NCBI RefSeq assembly: GCF_002855555.1
Contig: NZ_PKRT01000001.1
Location: 1,950,001-2,014,000, forward strand
Length of the DNA stretch: 64,000 nucleotides
Direction of reading: 5' to 3'
Source of the DNA: Novosphingobium sp. TH158
GTDB lineage: Bacteria > Pseudomonadota > Alphaproteobacteria > Sphingomonadales > Sphingomonadaceae
Under the pieces are notes generated by a model. It was not told the origin of the DNA. It saw only the letters and a program-made list of their open reading frames with translations, and made no database searches. The first letter of the stretch is position 1; each line of letters starts with the position of its first letter. This document shows positions 55,973 through 64,000 of this stretch, piece by piece. Position numbers and translations under genes: made by a program.

Positions 55973-57090
55973 AGGCGCCGCGCCGCTGCACCTTCTGTCT
56001 GATGGATGAAACCGCGCCGAACATCGTCTTTGACGCTGCCGGCCAGTGCACTTTCTGCCGCAATTTCCAGGCGACCCTTGCCGCCATGCCGACGGCGGAG
56101 GACCGCGATGCTCGCCGCCGCGACCTGGTGCGCGAAGTGCGCGAGGCCGGGCGAGGCAAGCGATACGATTGCATCGTCGGCGTTTCGGGCGGGGCAGACA
56201 GCAGCTATTCGCTGTGGCTAGCGGTTAATGAGGGGCTGCGGCCGCTTGCGGTCCATCTCGACAATGGCTGGAACAGCGAACTTGCATCCCACAACATCGC
56301 GACGCTGGTCAGCCGGCTGAACGTCGACCTGATGACCCATGTGATCGACTGGGAAGAAAACCGCGACATGCAGCGGTCCTTCTTCGCTGCCGATGTGATC
56401 GATATCGAGCTGTTGATGGACAGCGCCATGCTGGCGACCAACTTCCGCGCGGCGCGGCGCTTCGGGGTGAAATACATCCTTTCCGGCAGCAACCAGGCAA
56501 CCGAAGGCATAATCATGCCCGCCGGCTGGAACCACTCGAAATACGATGCCGTCAATGCTCGCGCGATCCACAGGCGGCATGGCCAGGTGCCGATCCGCAC
56601 GCATCCGCTCTATTCCACCACCCAGTTCCTGATGGATCGCTATGTACGGCGGATCCACTGGGTCTCGTTCCTGGACTATTTCGATTACGACAAGGCGAGC
56701 GCCATGGCCTTTCTCAAGGACGAGCTCGGCTACAAGCCCTATCCCTACAAGCACTATGAATCGGTGTTCACCCGCTTCTACCAAGGCTGCATCCTGCCGG
56801 CCAAGTTCGGGGTGGACAAGCGCAAGCTCCACCTTTCGGCCCTGATCGTCAGCGGCCAGATGAGCCGGGACGAGGCGCTCGCCCTTCTGGAGCAGGATCC
56901 CTATCCCGATCCCCTGCAAAAGCGTGACGATCGCTATTTCGTGCTGAAGAAGCTGGGCTTTTCCGAGGCGGAATTCGATACCTACATGGCGCGTCCGCCC
57001 GTGCCCCATTCGGCCTATCCATCCGAACTGGGCCGGCTGGAAAAGCTTTCGCGGGCGCGCAAGGCCTTGCGCGGGGTGATCGGGCGTTGA
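55969..57090 (+). CDS. wbpG: N-acetyl sugar amidotransferase (WbpG/PseA-like)
   Basis: The 373-residue protein has an N-terminal zinc-type cysteine set (Cys7, Cys10, Cys27, Cys30), an ATP pyrophosphatase loop VGVSGGADSSYSLWLA (SGGADSS at 73-79), and the family blocks DNGWNSELASHNIATLV and KYILSGSNQATEGI. Relatives activate the acetamido oxygen of a 2,3-diacetamido-uronic acid or of a nonulosonic acid with ATP and replace it with ammonia, giving an acetamidino group. With wbpB, wbpD and wbpE in the window, the 2,3-diacetamido-uronate is the more likely substrate than pseudaminic or legionaminic acid, for which no genes are seen. Confidence 0.88.
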   Translation: MKAPRRCTFCLMDETAPNIVFDAAGQCTFCRNFQATLAAMPTAEDRDARRRDLVREVREAGRGKRYDCIVGVSGGADSSYSLWLAVNEGLRPLAVHLDNGWNSELASHNIATLVSRLNVDLMTHVIDWEENRDMQRSFFAADVIDIELLMDSAMLATNFRAARRFGVKYILSGSNQATEGIIMPAGWNHSKYDAVNARAIHRRHGQVPIRTHPLYSTTQFLMDRYVRRIHWVSFLDYFDYDKASAMAFLKDELGYKPYPYKHYESVFTRFYQGCILPAKFGVDKRKLHLSALIVSGQMSRDEALALLEQDPYPDPLQKRDDRYFVLKKLGFSEAEFDTYMARPPVPHSAYPSELGRLEKLSRARKALRGVIGR

Positions 57091-58241
57091 GCCAGCCGGT
57101 CTACCTGGTCATTCCCTCAACTGGCGTCGGGGGCATGGAGAAGCGGCTGGTGGAAGTGTGGCTGCGCCTTACCCCGCACCATGCCGGCCTGCACCTTGTC
57201 GTCAGCCAACAGACCCATGCCGCCCTGCTGGCCCGACCCGATCTTGGCGATCTGGTCGCGCTGGCAGACCGGGTGATCCTGTTCGACCCCGGTTCGGGGC
57301 GGTTCCCGGCGATGATGCGAGCCCTAATCGGCGTCACCCGACGTCTGCCGCGCGGCGCCACGGTGCATTACCTGCTCAACGCGCCACCGCTGATCGACCG
57401 GCTGCTGGGCCATCGGATGATCCTTTCCTGGGTAGCGAACTTCAGCCCGCGCCCGGGCCGCACGCGCGCGGCGAACACGATCTGGCTGGCCGCCCGAGCC
57501 GCCTTTCACAGCGCGCACCGGCTGGACGTGCTGACGCCGGGCGTTGCCGATGATCTGCGCCGTTCCGCCCTGCTGGCACCCCGCATCAGCGTGACGGCAG
57601 GTGGTTCCTTTGCCGATTTCGATCATTTCCGCCCGGCCCCGGCCAAACGCGACGACGTGGTCTTCCTTGGCCGGACCGAAGCGGGGAAGAACGCGCTCGC
57701 CTTTGTTCAGGCAATCCCGCTGGTGGCAGCCCGGCTGGCGGCGGCGGGGCGTTCGACCCGGTTCCTTGTTTATGGCGCACCTGCCGGGCAGGAAGCCGAA
57801 ATCGCCCGCCTGCTGGCCAGCGATGCCTATCGCGGCATTGCCGTGGAACGCGGCCACACTGTCGATCCGGCCGCCATACTTGCCCCGGCAAAGGTTTTCG
57901 TATCACTGCAGGTGCCGTCCAACTATCCCTCGAAGGCACTGGTGGAAGCTATGGGTTGCGGCTGCGTGCCGGTGATCAACGCCAGCGGCGAATCGCGCCT
58001 GATGGCTGATGATGCGCTTGCCAGCTTCATCCCGTCTGCCTTTACGCCCGAACAGCTGGCCGATGCCGTGGCCGATATCCTGCTGTTGGACGAAGCCGCC
58101 TTTGCCGAACGGTCGCGCGCCACCCGCGAACAGGCCATCTCCCGCTTCCGCATCGAACGCCAGGTGGAATACTTCGCCAGCCTCTGGAGGCTGGAAGAAG
58201 CGGCGCTGCGACTGCCTAACCCAAGTCGAGCTGGCGGATGA
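57087..58241 (+). CDS. glycosyltransferase (GT4-like)
   Basis: A 384-residue GT-B fold protein. The N-terminus VYLVIPSTGVGGMEKRLVEV has the glycine-rich loop of family 4 enzymes, and the C-terminal domain has VVFLGRTEAGKNALAFV and PSKALVEAMGCGCVPVINAS (the E-x7-E region is shortened). It begins at a TTG overlapping the wbpG stop (TTGA). Position directly after the amidination genes suggests it transfers the amidino sugar, but this is inference. Its 3' end overlaps the convergent acyltransferase gene by about 26 bases. Confidence 0.82.
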   Translation: MSQPVYLVIPSTGVGGMEKRLVEVWLRLTPHHAGLHLVVSQQTHAALLARPDLGDLVALADRVILFDPGSGRFPAMMRALIGVTRRLPRGATVHYLLNAPPLIDRLLGHRMILSWVANFSPRPGRTRAANTIWLAARAAFHSAHRLDVLTPGVADDLRRSALLAPRISVTAGGSFADFDHFRPAPAKRDDVVFLGRTEAGKNALAFVQAIPLVAARLAAAGRSTRFLVYGAPAGQEAEIARLLASDAYRGIAVERGHTVDPAAILAPAKVFVSLQVPSNYPSKALVEAMGCGCVPVINASGESRLMADDALASFIPSAFTPEQLADAVADILLLDEAAFAERSRATREQAISRFRIERQVEYFASLWRLEEAALRLPNPSRAGG

Positions 58242-58788
58242 TGCGCGCGGGCGTTCCGCCCAGCACGCAATGGCCTTCCGGGAAGCTGCGCGTAACTACC
58301 GAACCGGCGCCCACGGTGGTGTGATCGCCCAGGGTTACTCCCGGCAGGATCACTGCATTCATGCCGATCCAGCAGTTACGCCCGAGGCGCACGGGTTTCC
58401 CTTCGGCCTGAATCGCCGGGTCGTTGATATCATGGTTGGCGGTGATGATACCCACGTTGGGCGCAATCTTCGTGCCTTTGCCGATGCGGATCGGCGCCGA
58501 GAAGTTCTGGAAATAGCAGCCGTGCGACTGGAAATTGTCGATATCGTCGACATCGAATTCAATCATCGCGGGATCGCTGATCCGGAAGAAGGGGCTGATC
58601 GGCCAAGGCACTTCGCGGTTGAAGCCCAGCACCTTCTGCTGCCAGATGCCGCGCAGCGCCCAGACCCAGCCGATCCGCGCCCTGTCGAAGAATTCACCGC
58701 GCAGATAGCGCCGGTTGTAGAACAGGGGCATCACCGCGCGGATCGCGGCAAGGCCGATGTTCTTTACCCCTCGTGATACGCGCGACAT
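58216..58788 (-). CDS. hexapeptide-repeat O-acyltransferase
   Basis: About 190 residues with a left-handed beta-helix domain at the C-terminus (IRIGKGTKIAPNVGIITANH, VRLGRNCWIGMNAVILPGVT, LGDHTTVGAGSVVTRSFPEG). The catalytic His is expected in ITANHDINDP. The N-terminal 90 residues include basic and aromatic stretches that may contact lipid or glycan. It would O-acetylate a sugar of the polymer or a precursor. The ATG at 58788 gives MSRVSRGVKNIG. It is the last gene of the leftward group with the flippase and wbpE, D, B. Confidence 0.83.
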   Translation of the reverse strand: MSRVSRGVKNIGLAAIRAVMPLFYNRRYLRGEFFDRARIGWVWALRGIWQQKVLGFNREVPWPISPFFRISDPAMIEFDVDDIDNFQSHGCYFQNFSAPIRIGKGTKIAPNVGIITANHDINDPAIQAEGKPVRLGRNCWIGMNAVILPGVTLGDHTTVGAGSVVTRSFPEGHCVLGGTPARIIRQLDLG

Positions 58789-58823
58789 GGTGGCTCCGGT
58801 TGGTTCGGGTGGCACTGGCCCGG

Positions 58824-60260
58824 TCAGAGGCCTCTGACGACCCTGTGGTAATAGGGAAGCAGCAGCAGGCCACTCATAGCCAGACCGGCAAGCACCGCAA
58901 GCATGCCGCCCGCGATCAAGCCTGCTGCCGTCGGCAGGGCAAAGGCCAGCGCCACGGCCAGTGCTTTGCCCTGATCAAGGGCAAATCCCGGCAGCGATGC
59001 GCGGGAAAAGCGCACGGCGTAAAGTGCTACGACAAGATAGTAGAACGCGTTCACCGCCGAAAAGATGCCGATCACCAGCACCCAGTCCTTTATCCAGACC
59101 GCCGAAAGCAGCGCGGCACAACGCAGCACGAAACCGGCCAGCCCGATCACCGTGCCGTGGTGCAGGTTGCCCTGGACCACCCAGACGGTCGAAACGGTCG
59201 ATCCCAGGGCCTGCATGTAAAGCCATGGCGTCATTAGGGCGGCAACCGTTCCGGCATCCCGCCAGCGTTCGCCGAAGACGAAGGCGAAAACGTCCGGCCC
59301 GGTCAGCGCCAGCAGGACCATGGCGGGCAGCACAAGGCGCGAGAGATTGTTCTGTACCTGGGCCACTAGCCCGCCAAGGCTGCCATCCCGGTTTGCCTGC
59401 GCCGCCGAAGCGAAGAACACCTGCCCGCTGGCAGTGGCAACCATCCCCACCGGCGCGCTCAGCACCCGCTGCGCTAGCGCGAAAAGGCCGCCGATCGCCG
59501 GGCCGAAGAAGGCGACCAGCAGCACGGGCGGCAGGTAGTTCCCGGCAGAGTTCACCAGGCTGAAAGGCCCCTCGAACAGCGGAAAGCGGCGAAAGCGCGA
59601 CATGGCCCGGCCGATATTGCGCAGGTTCACGCCTTCGCTTGCGCCATCGGGAAAGGCGGCCCGCCACAGGCGCCGCGCGCCGATCAGCTGCCCGGCGATC
59701 ATGCCGCCCGCAAGGCCCATGCCGTCCGCCGGAAACAGCGCGGCCTGGCAGGCCGCCGTGGTGCCGGCCTGGACGATCCTGACGCCCGAAATCGCGTTGA
59801 AGGCGCGCGCCCGCAGTGCCGCCGCGCTGGCGATCTGGTTGAAGCCCATTCCGGCCAGCAGCAGCGGAATGGCCAGCAGCCAGGCGGGGGATGTCTGCCC
59901 GTCGAACAGCCATCCCGCGATGGTGGGCGCGAAGGCCAGCAGGACCAGCGTGGTCAGGACAACACTGGCGCCCAGCAGGGCCAGGCACAGGAATATGGCG
60001 TTGACCGCCATGCGCTGCCCACGCGGAACCGGGATGGAAACCTCGTAGGAAAGGCTCGAGATAACGGTCAGCGTGCTGGCTATGCCGACGAGCGTGGCGA
60101 ACACGCCATAGGCGCCCGGATCATAGATGCGCGTCAGCAGGGGCGATGCGGCAAAGGCGATGACTTGGGCAAGGGCCGTGCCCCCCACGATCTTCACGGT
60201 GCTGCGGCCAAAGGCGCTGTCGGGCAGCACCCGGCTCACCAGCCGCGCAACCGCTTTCAC
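58824..60260 (-). CDS. oligosaccharide flippase, Wzx-like (MOP superfamily)
   Basis: The 478-residue membrane protein has about 12-14 helices. The N-terminal TVKIVGGTALAQVIAFAASP, then LLTRIYDPGAYGVFATLVGI, is the Polysacc_synt/MOP signature. It would flip undecaprenyl-linked repeat units across the inner membrane, pairing with the EpsG-like polymerase of the left half. It starts at a GTG that overlaps the wbpE stop (GTGA), so flippase and precursor synthesis are co-translated. Confidence 0.88.
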   Translation of the reverse strand: MKAVARLVSRVLPDSAFGRSTVKIVGGTALAQVIAFAASPLLTRIYDPGAYGVFATLVGIASTLTVISSLSYEVSIPVPRGQRMAVNAIFLCLALLGASVVLTTLVLLAFAPTIAGWLFDGQTSPAWLLAIPLLLAGMGFNQIASAAALRARAFNAISGVRIVQAGTTAACQAALFPADGMGLAGGMIAGQLIGARRLWRAAFPDGASEGVNLRNIGRAMSRFRRFPLFEGPFSLVNSAGNYLPPVLLVAFFGPAIGGLFALAQRVLSAPVGMVATASGQVFFASAAQANRDGSLGGLVAQVQNNLSRLVLPAMVLLALTGPDVFAFVFGERWRDAGTVAALMTPWLYMQALGSTVSTVWVVQGNLHHGTVIGLAGFVLRCAALLSAVWIKDWVLVIGIFSAVNAFYYLVVALYAVRFSRASLPGFALDQGKALAVALAFALPTAAGLIAGGMLAVLAGLAMSGLLLLPYYHRVVRGL

Positions 60261-61363
60261 CGCAGGCTTCCGCCCAGGGCGGCAATCACCCGGTCTTGCG
60301 TGGCGGAATCAAGGTCGGCGGACATCGGCAGGCTCAGCACGCGGGCGGCCAGCCGGTCGGCCATCGGGGTCTGGTGATCGGGATCGCAGGAAAGGTAGGC
60401 CTTCTGCCGGTTGATCGGCACCGGATAGTGCACCGCCGTGGGCACGCCGGCGGCCTGGAGGGCGGCCACCACCTGTTCGCGCGCATCCACCATCACGGTA
60501 TATTGCGCGAAGACCGATGTGCGCCCCGGCCGCTGCACGACGCGTTCCACGCCCAGTTCATCGACCAGCGTATTATAGCGCGCGCCGATGGCCTGGCGGC
60601 GTTCCACTTCCCAGTCAAACCGGCCAAGCTTGGCCAGGATGACCGCGCATTGCAGCGTATCCATGCGCCCGCCAAGGCCGATGCGATCATGGACATAGCG
60701 TGCGCTTTGCCCGTGGACGCGGATCTGGCGGAAGGCTTCGGCAAGAGTGGCATCGCTGGTGAAGATCGCCCCGCCATCGCCATAGCAGCCCAGCGGTTTC
60801 GACGGGAAGAAGCTGGTGCAGCCGATGGTCGAAAGGTTGCAGCTGCGCGCATCGCCATGGCTGGCGCCGAAGCTTTGCGCGGCATCCTCGATCACGGCAA
60901 GGCCGTGGTTTGCGGCAAGGGCGTTGATCGCGGCCATGTCGGCCGGCTGGCCATAAAGGCTTACCGGCATGATCGCGCGGGTGCGCGGGGTGATCCGTTC
61001 GGCAATCAGCCGGGCATCGATGTTGCCGGTATCGGGTTCGACATCGACGAAGACGGGCCGCGCGCCGGCCAGCACGATCACTTCGGCCGTGGCGATGAAG
61101 GAAAAGGGGGTGGTGATCACTTCGTCGCCCGGGCCGATGCCCAGCGCCATCAGCGCGATCAGCAGCGCTTCCGTGCCGCTGGCCGCGCTGATGCAGTGGC
61201 TGGCCCCGGTATAGGCGGCAAGGCGGGCTTCCATCTCGGCCACTTCCGGCCCCATGATGAAGGCGCCATGTTCAAGCACGGCCTTGATGCGCGCGTCGAT
61301 CTCGCCCTCAAGCGTGCGATATTGCGCCTTGAGGTCGATGAAGGGGATCACGCTTCCAGACAT
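60257..61363 (-). CDS. wbpE: UDP-3-keto-GlcNAcA aminotransferase, WbpE-like (DegT/DnrJ/EryC1/StrS family)
   Basis: A 368-residue PLP enzyme. The PLP lysine is Lys189 in [18 protein letters not shown], and the cofactor Asp/Gln pair is in [11 protein letters not shown]. The N-terminal [20 protein letters not shown] matches WbpE/WlbC, which use glutamate to aminate C3 of UDP-3-keto-GlcNAc-uronic acid. Lying directly downstream of wbpD and wbpB homologues (16-base overlap with wbpD) supports this specific role over other sugar aminotransferases. Confidence 0.87.
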   Translation of the reverse strand: MSGSVIPFIDLKAQYRTLEGEIDARIKAVLEHGAFIMGPEVAEMEARLAAYTGASHCISAASGTEALLIALMALGIGPGDEVITTPFSFIATAEVIVLAGARPVFVDVEPDTGNIDARLIAERITPRTRAIMPVSLYGQPADMAAINALAANHGLAVIEDAAQSFGASHGDARSCNLSTIGCTSFFPSKPLGCYGDGGAIFTSDATLAEAFRQIRVHGQSARYVHDRIGLGGRMDTLQCAVILAKLGRFDWEVERRQAIGARYNTLVDELGVERVVQRPGRTSVFAQYTVMVDAREQVVAALQAAGVPTAVHYPVPINRQKAYLSCDPDHQTPMADRLAARVLSLPMSADLDSATQDRVIAALGGSLR

Positions 61364-61932
61364 TCCAGCCTCTCTCCATCCAGCCGGTAGACCTCGCCGG
61401 TGGCGGGGCAGCGTGCCTCGCCCGTGCCCGATGGCGGCAGGGCAAGGCGTTCGCCGCTGCGGCTCATCCAGCCGATGCGGCGCGCGGGCACGCCGGCCAT
61501 CAGGGCGAAGGGGGCCACGTCGCCGCGCACCACGGCGCCGGCGGCGATGAAGGCATTGGCGCCAATCGTGGCGCCGCAGACGATCGTGGCATTGGCGCCG
61601 ATCGTGGCACCCCGGCAGACGCGGGTGGGCAGATATTCAGCCTTCCGGTTAACGGCACTTCTGGGATTAACCACATTGGTAAAAACCATCGAGGGGCCGC
61701 AGAACACCTCGTCTTCAAGGATAACGCCATCGTAAAGCGAGACGTTGTTCTGGATCTTGCAACCCTTGCCGATCACCACGCTGGGCGCGACATAGACGTT
61801 CTGCCCCAGCGAACAGCCCGGCCCGATCCGAGCGCCGCCGCAGACGTGGGTCCAGTGCCAGATGCGCGAATCCTCGCCGATCTCGGCGCCGGGATCGACG
61901 ATGGCGCTGGGATGGATGGTGGGTGCAGCCAC
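61348..61932 (-). CDS. wbpD: UDP-GlcNAc3NA N-acetyltransferase, WbpD-like
   Basis: A 194-residue left-handed beta-helix acetyltransferase. The motifs [57 protein letters not shown] and [20 protein letters not shown] match WbpD/WlbB. These acetylate the C3 amino group to give UDP-2,3-diacetamido-2,3-dideoxyglucuronic acid. It lies between wbpB (2-base gap) and wbpE (16-base overlap), exactly the pathway order. Confidence 0.9.
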   Translation of the reverse strand: MAAPTIHPSAIVDPGAEIGEDSRIWHWTHVCGGARIGPGCSLGQNVYVAPSVVIGKGCKIQNNVSLYDGVILEDEVFCGPSMVFTNVVNPRSAVNRKAEYLPTRVCRGATIGANATIVCGATIGANAFIAAGAVVRGDVAPFALMAGVPARRIGWMSRSGERLALPPSGTGEARCPATGEVYRLDGERLECLEA

Positions 61933-61934
61933 GA

Positions 61935-62873
61935 TCAGTCGCGCCGGGGGGCGCGGCCGGCGGCAACGCGAATATCGTGGACCAGCGCGATCGAAGGCTC
62001 TGCCTCGTCCAGGCCGAAGCCTTCTCCGGCCAGGATCTTCTGATAGCTTTGCGTGTGCAGATCGGTGAAGCCGCCCGAGAATTCGACGCTTTCGCCATCG
62101 ACCAGGATGTTGCGGAAGGTCCGCTGGCCGCGCGCCAGCACTTCGGCGGGCACGTCGTTCACGTCAATCGAGAGGAACCATGTGACATCGGCATTGGCGA
62201 AGTGCAGCGTTCCGCGCGCGCGCTCGTCGCCGAGCTCCTCGACCGACATGCCCGTGACCGGCCCGAAGACCCACAGCAGCATGTCGAAGAAGTGGATCCC
62301 GATGTTCACCGTGATCCCGCCCGATTTCGCCTCGTCACCCTTCCACGAGGAATGATACCAGGCACCCCGGCTGGTGACATAGTCAAGCGAGGCGGTGAAG
62401 CGGTGGCCGGGATCGCATTCCAGGCGCTCGCGCACGCGGTCGCGCAGCGCGATCACCGAAGGGTGCAGGCGCAATTGCAGGATGGTGTTGATCCGGCGCC
62501 CGGTATCCTGCTCGACCGCACGCAGGCCTTCGATGTTCCAGGGATTGATGACCAGCGGCTTTTCGCAGATCGCGTCGGCCCCGGCGCGCAGCGCGAAGCG
62601 GCAGTGCGCATCGTGGAGATAGTTGGGCGATACGATGCTAACATAGTCCAGCCCGCGCCCTTCGCGCCTTTCCTTTTCCACATGGCGATCGAAACGTTCG
62701 AATTCGGTGAAAAACTTGGCTTGCGGGAACTGACTGTCCAGAATCCCAACGCTGTCGTGGTGGTCGATCGCTACCACCAAATCACCACCGACATCCCGCA
62801 TGGCCTGGAGGTGACGAGGAGCAATGTAACCAGCTACACCGATTAGAGCGAAACGTTTCAAGGGGCAACTCAA
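61935..62873 (-). CDS. wbpB: UDP-GlcNAc-uronate 3-dehydrogenase, WbpB-like (Gfo/Idh/MocA family)
   Basis: A protein of about 312 residues. The N-terminal [20 protein letters not shown] is the NAD-binding motif typical of WbpB/Wlb[15 protein letters not shown], the [11 protein letters not shown] catalytic lysine region and [17 protein letters not shown] complete the family pattern. It oxidises C3 of UDP-GlcNAcA for WbpE. No ATG is available: TTG at 62873 (GAGG upstream) or TTG at 62861 (giving [12 protein letters not shown]) are the likely starts. Its 5' end is less GC-rich than the rest. Confidence 0.88.
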   Translation of the reverse strand: MSCPLKRFALIGVAGYIAPRHLQAMRDVGGDLVVAIDHHDSVGILDSQFPQAKFFTEFERFDRHVEKERREGRGLDYVSIVSPNYLHDAHCRFALRAGADAICEKPLVINPWNIEGLRAVEQDTGRRINTILQLRLHPSVIALRDRVRERLECDPGHRFTASLDYVTSRGAWYHSSWKGDEAKSGGITVNIGIHFFDMLLWVFGPVTGMSVEELGDERARGTLHFANADVTWFLSIDVNDVPAEVLARGQRTFRNILVDGESVEFSGGFTDLHTQSYQKILAGEGFGLDEAEPSIALVHDIRVAAGRAPRRD

Positions 62874-62892
62874 GATTGATTGAACCTCAGCG

Positions 62893-62928
62893 TCAATTAT
62901 TGCAAACCGCTGGCTCCAGCAAGCCCAT
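62893..62928 (-). CDS. possible 11-residue leader ORF before wbpB
   Basis: ATG 62928 to TGA 62893 encodes MGLLEPAVCNN. It is preceded by GGAGAAAGAAAGG at a 6-base spacing, the best ribosome-binding site in this gap, and ends 19 bases before the wbpB TTG at 62873. It could be a leader peptide that helps initiate the weak-start wbpB, the scar of a truncated gene, or chance. Confidence 0.25.
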   Translation of the reverse strand: MGLLEPAVCNN

Positions 62929-63014
62929 GGACACCTTTCTTTCTCCAGTAATTATGACCTGAAGGCGAAGGTCGCACAACCCGAGACCGATTAAAACCTG
63001 CCACCGCCGTGCCT

Positions 63015-63974
<960 letters not shown>

Positions 63975-64000
63975 CCGACCCCCCCACGATTGCTGACTCG

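Overview
The window reads as a chromosomal segment of a GC-rich alphaproteobacterium, most likely of the order Sphingomonadales (Novosphingobium or Sphingomonas type). The main reasons are a SciP-type (DUF1153) cell-cycle regulator gene, a very large NAD-dependent glutamate dehydrogenase of about 1570 residues, a small RHH_4 protein, the poly-hydroxybutyrate gene phaB, the order sucC-etfB-etfA, and strong G/C bias at third codon positions. The bias also produces many long spurious antisense reading frames. No rRNA, tRNA, CRISPR array or intact insertion sequence was seen.

Positions 1 to about 45,400 are mostly core genome, densely packed, with many 4-base start/stop overlaps (ATGA, GTGA, TTGA). 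In order they hold: the end of an outer-membrane barrel protein; phaB and an RHH protein; a chromate transporter; a methyltransferase; divergent murA and galU (cell-wall and nucleotide-sugar precursors); an M23 endopeptidase; a coupled glnE-bcp-DUF455 operon; an M28 peptidase with an agmatine-deiminase-like gene; thrS with a TauE/SafE permease; a hydrolase, a TPR protein and the giant glutamate dehydrogenase; a CBS/CorC protein with CysQ; sucC and etfBA, the latter behind a striking palindrome; an acyltransferase; an efflux operon (adaptor, RND permease, DUF445, GNAT); sciP with an overlapping upstream gene; mnmA; a serine hydrolase; a CDF transporter with pdxH; and a dnaJ-like gene, yihY and fabI.

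Positions about 45,400 to 64,000 form a cell-surface polysaccharide locus in two halves, separated by the decayed remains of an IS3-family element (about 53,590-54,260). The left half runs leftward: EpsG-like polymerase, GT4 glycosyltransferase, Wza-like lipoprotein, Wzc-like tyrosine autokinase, an unrecognised anchored protein and an O-antigen-ligase-family protein. The right half begins with rightward hisH2-hisF2-wbpG and a glycosyltransferase. It then converges on leftward genes for an O-acyltransferase, a flippase, WbpE, WbpD and WbpB homologues, and a UDP-glucuronate decarboxylase.

Read together, the right half encodes most of a route to a 2,3-diacetamido-uronic acid sugar (WbpB, WbpE, WbpD). 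Its acetamido group can then be converted to an acetamidino group by WbpG, fed with ammonia by HisH2/HisF2. The first enzyme (UDP-GlcNAc 6-dehydrogenase, WbpA) and any 2-epimerase (WbpI) are not in the window. The left half would polymerise and export the polymer. Other points of interest are the palindrome upstream of etfB, the RND permease with an extra membrane insert, the sciP overlap gene and the unrecognised partner of the ligase.
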